Source: Streptomyces antioxidans (lineage in GTDB: Bacteria; Actinomycetota; Actinomycetes; Streptomycetales; Streptomycetaceae). From it: 55,870 nucleotides of DNA. Both the position numbers and the translations under genes were made by a program. Location of the stretch: the NCBI RefSeq assembly GCF_000968685.2, contig NZ_LAKD02000064.1, forward strand, positions 1 through 55,870, read 5' to 3'. Shown piece after piece: positions 1 through 6,846 of the stretch; position 1 is the stretch's first letter; each line of letters starts with the position of its first letter. The notes beneath the pieces are model-generated. The model was not told the DNA's origin and did not search any database. It saw only the letters and a program-made list of their open reading frames with translations.

Positions 1-48
1 GTCCGGGTGTCCGGGTGTCCGGGTGTCCGGGTGTTTTGGTGTCCGGGT
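1..48. repeat. Octamer tandem array GTCCGGGT
   Basis: Six 8-bp units: four perfect GTCCGGGT copies, one diverged copy (GTTTTGGT) and one more perfect copy. The array begins at the window edge, so its full length is unknown. An 8-bp unit shifts frame at each copy, so the open frames through it are not credible genes. Confidence 0.85.
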
Positions 49-119
49 GTTCCTGTTGCCAGGTGGCCTCCGCTCTCAGTGTGGGGGCTTGCGGGGGTGG
101 CCGCCCCGTGTGTGTCGCA

Positions 120-180
120 CTGCGCATGCGGCACTGGGCGCTGCGCATGCGGCACTGGGCGCTGCGCATGCGGCACCGGC
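120..180. repeat. Three 21-bp direct repeats with palindromic core upstream of DUF211 gene
   Basis: Two perfect and one nearly perfect copy of a 21-bp unit start at 120, 141 and 162. Each contains the perfect palindrome CGCATGCG followed by GCAC. The 21-bp period is two helical turns, so the palindromes lie on one face of the DNA. The array ends about 50 bp before the DUF211 start. This looks like a multi-site operator; the binding protein is unknown. Confidence 0.7.
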
Positions 181-232
181 CGGATTCTGGGCACCCTGGG
201 GGCGGGGGAGCGATCGCGGTGAGGAGTCGGCG

Positions 233-517
233 ATGCCTGTGCGGCGGCTGGTCCTGGATATCGACAAGACGGTCAACGAGCCCGACCTGATCTATCTCGC
301 TTCGGTGATCGAGGCCGTACCCGGGGTGAAGGCGGTGAACATCGCGGTCACCGAGATCGACATCGAGACCGTCGGCACCAATGTCACCGTGGAAGGCGAC
401 GCCATCGATGTTCAGGCGCTGACCCGGGCCGTGGAGAAGACCGGTGCCGTGGTGCACAGCATCGACGAGGTCGTGGCCGGTGCGTACATCCTGGAGAACA
501 AGCCACGATCGCGATGA
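233..517 (+). CDS. DUF211 family protein
   Basis: A 94-residue protein matching the small DUF211 family (about 95 aa, common in archaea and some actinobacteria). It starts MPVRRLVLDIDK and contains the family-like stretches VPGVKAVNIAV, IDIETVGTNVTVEG and VHSIDEVVAG. I chose the ATG at 233 because homology begins there; in-frame codons upstream run through the repeat arrays. The biochemical role of the family is not established. Its fold prediction is ferredoxin-like, which would fit a small-molecule or metal sensor. Its last codons overlap the ATG of the next membrane gene (ATGA), so the pair is probably translationally coupled and works together. The upstream palindrome array is a candidate control site. 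Confidence 0.88.
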   Translation: MPVRRLVLDIDKTVNEPDLIYLASVIEAVPGVKAVNIAVTEIDIETVGTNVTVEGDAIDVQALTRAVEKTGAVVHSIDEVVAGAYILENKPRSR

Positions 518-1059
518 CCCGGCGCCTGCGGAGCCTGGCAGCGCAGTCCACCCGGCCGCTCGTCCTGGGTCTCGTGGACGGTCTGTTGAACGCGCTGACC
601 CTCGCCGCGGCCTCGCTGGTGGGCTCCGGATCGCCGGTCAGCTACTCATTGGCGTTCCGGGTGGGGCTGGTGGCGTTGACGACGGCCGCGTTCGCGGTGT
701 TCGTGGCCGACTACGCCGACCGCCGGGCCTATCTGATGCGCGCCTCGCGGCAGCTGAACCTGACCCGGCGGGGGCAGTTGGCCACGACCCGTCTGGGCCG
801 CCTGGCGGTGGCGCGCTCGCTGCTGGCCACGGTGATCGCCTGCACCGCGAGCTTCACCGGTGCGACGCTGCCGCTGCTGGCCGGAGCCGCCCTGCCGGGC
901 CTGTCGTGGATCGTGGTCGTCCTGGCCGTGCTCGCCCTCACGGGGCTGGGGACCGCGCTGGGGCACTTGTTCGCCAGCAGCCGGGTCCGGTGGGCGGCCA
1001 CGCTGGGGTGCGGTGGGGTGGCCGTGACCTGGATCGGCGTCTGGCTGCACATTGCCTGA
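514..1059 (+). CDS. VIT1/CCC1-like integral membrane protein
   Basis: A 181-residue protein with about five hydrophobic segments. The N-terminal stretch LVLGLVDGLLNALTLA resembles the first helix of the VIT1/CCC1 family of vacuolar iron transporter-like proteins. The central basic cytoplasmic segment (about residues 70-95, rich in Arg) is short compared with ferritin-like or metal-binding insertions of classical VIT1 proteins. The start overlaps the stop of the DUF211 gene by 4 nt, giving a two-gene unit. Transport of a divalent cation is a family-based guess. It sits just 5' of a fluoride riboswitch, but nothing in the protein itself indicates fluoride specificity. It could also be an unrelated small membrane protein. 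Confidence 0.72.
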   Translation: MTRRLRSLAAQSTRPLVLGLVDGLLNALTLAAASLVGSGSPVSYSLAFRVGLVALTTAAFAVFVADYADRRAYLMRASRQLNLTRRGQLATTRLGRLAVARSLLATVIACTASFTGATLPLLAGAALPGLSWIVVVLAVLALTGLGTALGHLFASSRVRWAATLGCGGVAVTWIGVWLHIA

Positions 1060-1200
1060 CCGGCGGCGCGGTGCGGGCCCAAGCGCGGGCCCGGTGCGGG
1101 AACACCGTCCGGCGTACCTTGCAGGCTTTGGAGGCCCTGGAAGCCCTGGAGGTGTGTTCCGGCGATCCGCCGGGCACATTGTGAGTGCGCCGAGCGCGTC

Positions 1201-1252
1201 GGTGATGGGGCTCACCGCAACCGCGGCACGATGCCGCTGACGGTCCCTGGTC
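1201..1252 (+). promoter_or_regulatory. Fluoride riboswitch (crcB motif) upstream of pyrophosphatase-enolase
   Basis: The segment GGTGATGGGGCTCACC (1201-1216) is followed by AACCGC, a GGC...GCC helix, then GCTGACGGTCCCTGG. This is the crcB-motif order: a 5' helix closed around GATGG, an A-rich joint, a second helix, then the GCTGAYGG...CCT 3' strand. The T-A closing pair replaces the usual C-G by covariation. It ends 25 nt before the first possible downstream start. Fluoride riboswitches are known to precede crcB, eno and ppa genes and to turn expression on when fluoride binds. Confidence 0.9.
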
Positions 1253-1369
1253 CAACGGATGTGACCAGGAGGAATCATGCCCACGCCCGCCGATCCGCGC
1301 TCCCCCGGTACCGACGAGCGGCACCCCACACCCGCGCTGCCAGCTGGCGCCCCCTGTCAGGAGGACACC

Positions 1370-1858
1370 GTGGAGTTCGACGTGACCGTGGAGATCCCCC
1401 AGGGGTCCCGCAACAAGTACGAGATGGACCACGAACTGCACCGCATCCGGCTGGACCGGCTGCTGTTCACCTCCACTCAGTATCCGGCGGACTACGGCTA
1501 CGTCGAGGGCACCCTGGGCCGGGACGGCGACCCCCTGGACGCGCTCGTGCTGGTCGGCGAGCCGACCTTCCCCGGCTGCACCATCCAGTGCCGGGCGGTG
1601 GGCATGTTCGTCATGAAGGACGAACACGGCCCGGACGAAAAGGTCCTGTGCGTACCCGCCCACGACCCGCGCTACGCGGATGTGCAGGACATCGATGACA
1701 TCCCCGAGTTCGACCGGCTGGAGATCACCCACTTCTTCGAGGTCTACAAGGATCTGGAACCCGGCAAATCCGTCGAGGGCTCCCACTGGGAGGGGCGGCA
1801 GCAGGCGTACGCGGAGATCGGCGCCTCCCGCACCCGGGCCGCGGAAGCCGCGACCTGA
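1370..1858 (+). CDS. ppa: Inorganic pyrophosphatase (family I), fluoride-riboswitch controlled
   Basis: Hydrolyses pyrophosphate to phosphate in the cytoplasm. The 162-aa product from GTG 1370 begins MEFDVTVEIPQGSRNKYE, the exact family N-terminus, and carries the signature DGDPLDALV (residues 52-60) plus YPADYGYVEGT. An AGGAGG box five bases before the GTG supports this start. An in-frame ATG at 1277 also has a perfect AGGAGG and would add a Pro-rich 31-residue N-terminal extension with no family counterpart, so two products are possible. Fluoride is a classical inhibitor of pyrophosphatase. This copy lies behind a fluoride riboswitch and ahead of an enolase gene, which suggests an induced extra copy that restores flux during fluoride exposure. 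Confidence 0.95.
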   Translation: MEFDVTVEIPQGSRNKYEMDHELHRIRLDRLLFTSTQYPADYGYVEGTLGRDGDPLDALVLVGEPTFPGCTIQCRAVGMFVMKDEHGPDEKVLCVPAHDPRYADVQDIDDIPEFDRLEITHFFEVYKDLEPGKSVEGSHWEGRQQAYAEIGASRTRAAEAAT

Positions 1859-1958
1859 CCCATGAGCGGGCGGCCGCTCCCGGCACCCGACAGGCTGCCG
1901 AAGGCCGCCGCTGAGCCCCATCCCCCGCGTCCGCCTGCCGCTGTTGGAGGGAGAAGCC

Positions 1959-3233
1959 ATGACCCTGCGGATCACTCAACTGCAGGCCGTCGAGATCCTC
2001 GACTCCCGCGCACGCCCCACCCTCGCCGTCGCCCTCACCACCGGCGACGGCACCCGCGTCCGGGCCGGTGTCCCCTCCGGTGCGTCCACCGGCAGCCGGG
2101 AAGCCGTCGAACTGCGCGACGGTGACCCGGCCCGCTACAGCGGGCAGGGCGTGCTGGAAGGCGCCGGGAACGTCAACGGCGAGATCGCCCGGGCCCTGAC
2201 CGGCCGGAGCTTCGCCTCGGCCACCGACATCGACCGGGCGCTGATCGAACTGGACGGCACCGACACCAAGTCCCGGCTGGGCGCCAACGCCGTCACCGGT
2301 GTCTCCCTCGCCGCCTGGCGCGCCGAGGCCGCCGTCGCCGGGCGGGAGTTGTGGCAGCTTCTCGCCCGGGCCGCGGGCACCAGCCCGCGCCTGCCCGTAC
2401 CGCACTTCAACGTCGTCAACGGCGGCGTCCACGCCGCCAACAGCCTCGACTTCCAGGAATTCATGCTCGCCCCGCTCGGCGCACCGAGCCTGTCCGAGGC
2501 CGTCCGGGCGGGCGCCGAGGTGTATGCGCGGCTCAAGGCCCGGCTGTCCGCCGACGGCCACGCCACCGGCCTGGGCGACGAGGGCGGCTTCGCCCCCGCC
2601 CTCGACCGTCCCGAAGACGTCCTGCGGATCCTGACCGAGGCCATCACCGACACCGGCCGCACCCCTGGCCGGGAGGGCGTCGCGATCGCCCTGGACCCGG
2701 CCGCCAGCGAGCTGCGCGGGCCGGACGGCCGGTACCGGCTGGCGGGCGACCAGCTGAGCGGCGACCAGCTCATCGACCGCTACGAGGCGATCACCGAGCA
2801 CTACCCGGTGTGGTCGATCGAGGACGGTCTGGCCGAGGACGACTGGGACGGCTGGGTCCGCCTGACCGCACGCCTCGGCGACCGCGTACAGGTGATGGGG
2901 GACGACATCTTCGTCACCAACCCCGCCGTCATCGCCGAGGCGGTCGGCAGGAAGGTGGCCAATTCCGCTCTCATCAAGGTCAACCAGATCGGCACCGTCA
3001 CCGAAACCCTCGATGCCATGCGGACCTGCCGCGAGTCCGGCTACACCCAGATGGTCTCCCACCGCTCCGGCGAGACCGAGGACACCTTCATCGCCGACCT
3101 CGCCGTGGGCACCGGCTGCGGCCAGTTCAAGTCCGGTGCCCCGGCGCGGGGTGAGCGAGTCGCCAAGTACAACCGGCTGCTCGAGATCGCCCACGCACAC
3201 CCCCGGCTGCCGTTCGGCCTCGCGGCGGGCTGA
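1959..3233 (+). CDS. eno: Enolase (fluoride-locus copy)
   Basis: Interconverts 2-phosphoglycerate and phosphoenolpyruvate. The 424-aa product has SGASTG (residues 40-45), the acid/base loop region GDEGGFAP, a Mg-ligand region with SIEDGLAEDDWDGW and MGDDIFVTN, the catalytic Lys region LIKVNQIG, and the substrate loop SHRSGETEDT. Departures from housekeeping enolases include SIEDGL instead of SIEDPL and an NGGVHA instead of NGGSHA stretch, consistent with a divergent second copy. ATG 1959 has GGAGG nine bases upstream. It follows ppa after about 100 bp and is probably on the same riboswitch-controlled transcript. Enolase is the best-known fluoride target in glycolysis. A housekeeping eno presumably exists elsewhere. 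Confidence 0.95.
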   Translation: MTLRITQLQAVEILDSRARPTLAVALTTGDGTRVRAGVPSGASTGSREAVELRDGDPARYSGQGVLEGAGNVNGEIARALTGRSFASATDIDRALIELDGTDTKSRLGANAVTGVSLAAWRAEAAVAGRELWQLLARAAGTSPRLPVPHFNVVNGGVHAANSLDFQEFMLAPLGAPSLSEAVRAGAEVYARLKARLSADGHATGLGDEGGFAPALDRPEDVLRILTEAITDTGRTPGREGVAIALDPAASELRGPDGRYRLAGDQLSGDQLIDRYEAITEHYPVWSIEDGLAEDDWDGWVRLTARLGDRVQVMGDDIFVTNPAVIAEAVGRKVANSALIKVNQIGTVTETLDAMRTCRESGYTQMVSHRSGETEDTFIADLAVGTGCGQFKSGAPARGERVAKYNRLLEIAHAHPRLPFGLAAG

Positions 3234-3300
3234 CTCCGGGGGCAGCCACCGTCTTGACCCCGGGGCAGCCATCGCCTGACTCCCGGGGTCGCCACCGTGA
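3231..3300. repeat. Three imperfect 21-24 bp tandem repeats after enolase
   Basis: Units start at 3231, 3255 and 3277. Each begins TGACYCC, runs through a G-rich block and ends in GCCAYCG. The first unit uses the enolase stop codon. No hairpin or coding role is evident. The 3234-3571 gap also holds the second fluoride riboswitch. Confidence 0.6.
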
Positions 3301-3462
3301 CGGAGAGTATCCGCCACTTATCCTCCCGTACCCCGTGCCGCGAGGGCCACCCCGCCCGGGTCCCGAGCGGGTCCCGGGCGGTTTCCGCTCGACGGCCCCG
3401 GCGGGAGACCACGCCGACCTCGCGCTATCCTAGAACCCTGCGGTCCCGTGGAAGGGCCGCAC

Positions 3463-3520
3463 GGCGGTGGGGCTCGCCGTACCCAACCGCGGCAATGTCG
3501 CCGCCAACGGTCTCTGATTG
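3463..3520 (+). promoter_or_regulatory. Second fluoride riboswitch upstream of crcB operon (variant core)
   Basis: GGCGGTGGGGCTCGCC (3463-3478), then AACCGC (3485-3490), a GGC...GCC helix and GCCAACGGTCTCTG. Order and spacing match the first riboswitch. The core differs: GATG becomes GGTG, and GCTGA becomes GCCAA. Aligned to the Thermotoga petrophila aptamer, the long-range A6/U38 pair becomes G/C. A CCGGG-CGTG-CCCGG hairpin at 3534-3547 lies between the aptamer and the crcB ribosome-binding site (AGGAG 3561-3565) and may form part of the expression platform. Confidence 0.85.
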
Positions 3521-3571
3521 CGACGGAGCGCATCCGGGCGTGCCCGGGTGCCGTGCGAGTAGGAGACCCGT

Positions 3572-4057
3572 ATGGGACAGTCTCAATTCCCCGTGCTCAA
3601 CGATCCCATCGATCCCGATGTCGATCTGCGCGTGCCCGCGCAACGGCGCGCGCTGCGGCGCGGACAGTGGCCGGTCCTCGCGGCCGTGGCCGTCGGCGGC
3701 GCCATCGGCGCCTGTACCCGCTATGGCGCGGCCCTGCTGTGGCCGACCGCACCGGGCACCTTCCCCTGGACCACGTTCTGGGTCAACGTGATCGGCTGCG
3801 GCGTCATCGGCGTCTTCATGGTGATCATCACCGATGTGTGGGCCGCGCACCGACTGGTACGGCCCTTCTTCGGCACCGGGGTCCTGGGCGGCTTCACCAC
3901 GTTCTCCACCTACGCCGTGGACATCCAGCGACTGGTCGAAGACGGCCGGGCCACCACCGGCCTGCTCTACCTGGCGGCCACCATGCTGGCGGCGCTGGCG
4001 GCGGTGTGGGCGGCGGCGAACCTCACCCGCCGCGCGATCGAATGGAGGCAGTCATGA
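3572..4057 (+). CDS. crcB: Fluoride exporter CrcB/Fluc, subunit 1
   Basis: Membrane fluoride channel that lets fluoride leave the cell. The 161-aa protein has about 30 extra N-terminal residues with a basic cluster (RRALRRG), then four hydrophobic segments. It contains GGAIGACTRY, the pore Asn in WVNVIGCGVIG and the Phe-box loop GGFTTFSTY. Basic residues lie before the first helix and at the C-terminus (TRRAIEWR), predicting both ends inside. It is followed with a 4-nt overlap by DUF190 and then a second crcB. Paired crcB genes usually encode an antiparallel heterodimer. The upstream riboswitch predicts induction by fluoride. Confidence 0.95.
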   Translation: MGQSQFPVLNDPIDPDVDLRVPAQRRALRRGQWPVLAAVAVGGAIGACTRYGAALLWPTAPGTFPWTTFWVNVIGCGVIGVFMVIITDVWAAHRLVRPFFGTGVLGGFTTFSTYAVDIQRLVEDGRATTGLLYLAATMLAALAAVWAAANLTRRAIEWRQS

Positions 4058-4422
4058 CGAGGCTGACCGGCGCCGCCCTGCGGGTGACCATCTTCATCGG
4101 CGAGAACGACACCTGGCACCACAAGCCCCTCTTCTCCGAGATCGTGCACCGGGCCCACAAGGCGGGCCTCGCCGGGGCCAGCGTGTTCCGCGGTGTCGAG
4201 GGTTTCGGGGCGACCTCCCTGATCCACACCAGCCGACTGCTGTCACTGAGCGAGGATCTGCCGGTGGCGATCGTCATCGTCGACACCGAGGACCGGGTCC
4301 GCGCCTTCCTGCCCGAGCTGGACGAACTGGTCGGGCAGGGCCTGGTGATCCTCGATGACTGCGAGGTCATCCGCTACGCCGGAGGCGACAAGACAGGACG
4401 CGACAAGAAGGAGAGCACGTGA
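4054..4422 (+). CDS. DUF190 family protein, CrcB-associated
   Basis: A 122-aa soluble protein with family features: LRVTIFIGENDTWHHKPL near the N-terminus, then an AGLAGASVFRGVEGFG segment and the VAIVIVDTEDRVRAFLPEL stretch. DUF190 proteins are PII-like in predicted fold and commonly lie next to crcB or other ion-transport genes. A regulatory or accessory role for fluoride export is inferred from context only. The start ATG overlaps the crcB stop and its stop overlaps the GTG of the second crcB, so all three genes are translationally coupled. Confidence 0.93.
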   Translation: MTRLTGAALRVTIFIGENDTWHHKPLFSEIVHRAHKAGLAGASVFRGVEGFGATSLIHTSRLLSLSEDLPVAIVIVDTEDRVRAFLPELDELVGQGLVILDDCEVIRYAGGDKTGRDKKEST

Positions 4423-4793
4423 CCTGGCCGCTGGTCATCGTCGGCGCGGCCGTCGGAGCCCCGCTGCGCTACCTCACCGACCGCACGGTGCAGTCCCGAC
4501 ACGACACCGTCTTCCCCTGGGGCACCTTCATCGTCAACATGGTCGGCTGCCTCGCCCTCGGTCTGATCACCGGGGCGGCGCTCGCCGGCGGGGTCTCCTC
4601 CGACGTCGAGCTGCTCCTCGGCACAGGACTGTGCGGAGCCCTGACCACGTACTCCACCCTGTCCTACGAGACGCTGCGACTCGCGGAGGAAGGCGCCCGT
4701 TTCTACGCCGTGGCCAATGCGATCGCCAGCATCACCACCGGTCTCGGCGCGGCCTTCACCGGAGCCGCCCTCGCCCAGGCGATCTGGTCCTGA
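4419..4793 (+). CDS. crcB: Fluoride exporter CrcB/Fluc, subunit 2
   Basis: A 124-aa four-helix Fluc subunit starting at GTG 4419 (GTGA overlap with DUF190). It has the pore Asn in IVNMVGCLALG and the loop GALTTYSTLSYE. Compared with subunit 1 (GGFTTFSTY) the Phe-box phenylalanines are Leu and Tyr. Basic residues are concentrated in the first loop (RYLTDRTVQSRHD) and the C-terminus is neutral. This predicts the opposite orientation to subunit 1, as needed for a fixed antiparallel heterodimer. A convergent hairpin follows. Confidence 0.94.
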   Translation: MTWPLVIVGAAVGAPLRYLTDRTVQSRHDTVFPWGTFIVNMVGCLALGLITGAALAGGVSSDVELLLGTGLCGALTTYSTLSYETLRLAEEGARFYAVANAIASITTGLGAAFTGAALAQAIWS

Positions 4794-4826
4794 GGACCGC
4801 CCAGTCCGGGCCGTCCAGTGCAACGG

Positions 4827-4872
4827 CTGCCGGTCCCGAGGGCCTACGGGGGAAGGTCACCGGGACCGGCAG
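4827..4872. terminator. Bidirectional terminator hairpin between crcB and Endo H
   Basis: Perfect 11-bp inverted repeat CTGCCGGTCCC (4827-4837) / GGGACCGGCAG (4862-4872) around a 24-nt loop, placed between two convergent genes. There is no U tract, as is common in Streptomyces terminators. Confidence 0.75.
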
Positions 4873-4884
4873 CACTCCTGCGCC

Positions 4885-5811
4885 TTACGGCGTGTAGGTG
4901 GCGTCGCTGCCGTACAGCTCCCTGGTGAACGCGGAGACGTCGGCGCTGCGATCGGAGCCGTCGAGGTTGTACGTCAGATAGACGCCGTATCCCTCGCTGA
5001 CGGTGCGGCGGGCGAGGTCGGCGGCCGTGCTCTGCGAGGTGCGGCCGATCTCGACCGCCGCCGGTGACAGCTTCGACTTGGGCAGTGCCATGCCGGGAAC
5101 CTGCCAGGTGCCGTAGTACGGGTTCCAGGCGTAGTCGAACTTGGACGAGACGTCGACGCCGCCGTAGGAGAGGCGTGACGCCGCCGGGCCGATGTTGTAG
5201 AGGCTGATGATCTTGTCTGGCATGTTCGTGCGCAGCGCCGTCACCAGGTGCACGAACGAGCTGTCGTTGGGCTGGCCGGTGCCGTTGTTGCCGTACTCGG
5301 CGTACTCATCGTCGAAGTCGACGCCGTCGAGGCCGTACTTGGCCACGGTGTCCGACAGTTCCTTCGCGAACGCCGAAGCCTGCTGCTGGGAAGGGAAGTT
5401 GGCGAAGCCCGCGCCCTGGTGGTTGCCGAGCACCGAGAGGACGACCTTGATGCCCTTCTGCTGCAACGGCCGTATCTCCGTGGCGGCGTTGTCGAGGACG
5501 CGCTGCACGTTCTCGTTGAAGTGCAGATACGCCGCCTTCGTACCCGTGTCGTAGTTGATGTTCGCCGCGAAGATCACGGCGACGTCGAAGACGTTGTCGC
5601 CGCCGTTGGCGAGGGTGTACTTGCCGACGTTCAGCATGCTGTTGTTGTTCACCTCGACGTACGCCACCGAGGTCGGCCCCTGTTTCGCGGGAGCGGGGGC
5701 CGCCGCCGCGCCGGTCGCGGCGGTCGCGGCGGTCCCGGCGATGGCGAGGGCCGCGACCGCCGAGAGTGCGAACACGGCCTTCCGTACTCTGCTCCGCACC
5801 AGAGTGAACAT
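4885..5811 (-). CDS. Secreted endo-beta-N-acetylglucosaminidase H (GH18)
   Basis: Secreted enzyme that cuts the chitobiose core of high-mannose N-glycans, leaving one GlcNAc on the protein. The 308-aa precursor starts MFTLVRSRVRK with a signal peptide ending near residue 40. The rest follows Streptomyces plicatus Endo H almost residue for residue as I remember it, including VEVNNNSMLNVGKYTL and the GH18 catalytic segment LDGVDFDDEYAEYG (Asp and Glu catalytic pair). I chose the ATG at 5811, preceded by a GGGGAG sequence, because it matches the known precursor start; upstream in-frame codons lack homology. It is monocistronic. A GH38 alpha-mannosidase lies about 29 kb away in a different operon, so any shared glycan pathway is only a possibility. 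Confidence 0.95.
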   Translation of the reverse strand: MFTLVRSRVRKAVFALSAVAALAIAGTAATAATGAAAAPAPAKQGPTSVAYVEVNNNSMLNVGKYTLANGGDNVFDVAVIFAANINYDTGTKAAYLHFNENVQRVLDNAATEIRPLQQKGIKVVLSVLGNHQGAGFANFPSQQQASAFAKELSDTVAKYGLDGVDFDDEYAEYGNNGTGQPNDSSFVHLVTALRTNMPDKIISLYNIGPAASRLSYGGVDVSSKFDYAWNPYYGTWQVPGMALPKSKLSPAAVEIGRTSQSTAADLARRTVSEGYGVYLTYNLDGSDRSADVSAFTRELYGSDATYTP

Positions 5812-6005
5812 CGTTGACCGGTCTCCCCTCGCATGGGTCGGCGCCCGACCTGTTCGAAAGCGCCGAGTGAGCTCCCCAAGTCTTCCGCTCATGTAACCGA
5901 ATCCCGATGATCGCGCACCAACTCTTCACGATTCCCACGCACCGGGTAGGGGACGAGAGCATGCCGATCGGGGTGGCGATGTGCGGCCCCGTCGTCGCGG
6001 TGCCC

Positions 6006-6800
6006 TCACGGCCGAGGGCCGTTCCGCTCCTGGCTGCGCAGCAGATAGGTGTCCATGATCCATCCGTGCCGGTCACGCGCCTCGGCCCGCAACCGCCGGA
6101 TGCGGCCGGACACCTCGCGCAGGGGGCCCGCGACCAGCAGTTCGTCCGGGGTGCCGAGGTAGGCGCCCCAGTAGATCCAGACGTCATCCCCTTCGACCCG
6201 GGTGAACGACTCATGTGCGTCGAGCATCACCACGATGTCCCCGTCGTCGTTCTGGGCCACGTCGGAGAGCCGGCGGGCCGGGGTGATGTGCACCGGCCTC
6301 CCCACCTGGTTCAGTGGAACGCGGTGCCGCGCGGCGAGCGTGGAGACGCTGCTGATGCCGGGGATGACCTCGATGCTCGGGGAGACGGAGCCGCGTGCCT
6401 CGATGTCGGCGAGGATCCCGAGGGTGCTGTCGTACAGCGACGGGTCGCCCCATACGAGGAACGCGCCGGTCTCGTCGGCCGTCATCTCCTCGCGCAGCAG
6501 GCGCTCGAAGATGTCCGCGCGACGGGTGCGCCAGTCCCGGACGGCGGAGGTGTAGTCGCTCCGGCCCATCGGACGCCGGTCCCGGCCCGGGTCGTCCACC
6601 TCCACGACCCGGTGGGGCGCCCGGGCGTGCTCGTCCAGCATGCGGTGGCGAAGATCCGTGAGGGCGGACTTGTCGTCGCCCTTGCCGACGATGAAGAAGA
6701 CATCGGCGCGGCCCATCGCCTTCACCGCCCCGAGGGTCAGGTGGTCGGGGTCACCCGCTCCGATACCGATGACGAGAATCCGGCGTTGCTGCGTGGTCAT
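6006..6800 (-). CDS. cobF: Precorrin-6A synthase (deacetylating), CobF
   Basis: SAM-dependent methyltransferase of the aerobic cobalamin pathway. It methylates C-1 of precorrin-5 with loss of acetate. The 264-aa protein has the tetrapyrrole methylase start ILVIGIGAGDPDHLTLGA, FLVWGDPSLYDSTLGI and VIPGISSVSTLAARH. Further CobF-like stretches are DDVWIYWGAYLGTPDELL and the C-terminal basic region. An in-frame ATG at 6809 would add three residues; neither start has a strong ribosome-binding site. It stands alone, not in a cob operon, and no cobalamin riboswitch is seen in the 150 bp upstream. Its neighbours are the methylcitrate genes, so it may be part of a loose B12/propionate neighbourhood. 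Confidence 0.92.
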   Translation of the reverse strand: MTTQQRRILVIGIGAGDPDHLTLGAVKAMGRADVFFIVGKGDDKSALTDLRHRMLDEHARAPHRVVEVDDPGRDRRPMGRSDYTSAVRDWRTRRADIFERLLREEMTADETGAFLVWGDPSLYDSTLGILADIEARGSVSPSIEVIPGISSVSTLAARHRVPLNQVGRPVHITPARRLSDVAQNDDGDIVVMLDAHESFTRVEGDDVWIYWGAYLGTPDELLVAGPLREVSGRIRRLRAEARDRHGWIMDTYLLRSQERNGPRP

Positions 6801-6846
6801 GGGATGCATTCTCGCAGGCGGGGGCCAGGTGGCAGAGGTCAGTCGG

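Noticed and set aside
7..290. Open frames through the octamer and 21-bp repeats at the left edge
   Set aside because: They arise from repeats open in several frames at once; none has a ribosome-binding site or family resemblance. Only the part from 233 matches DUF211.
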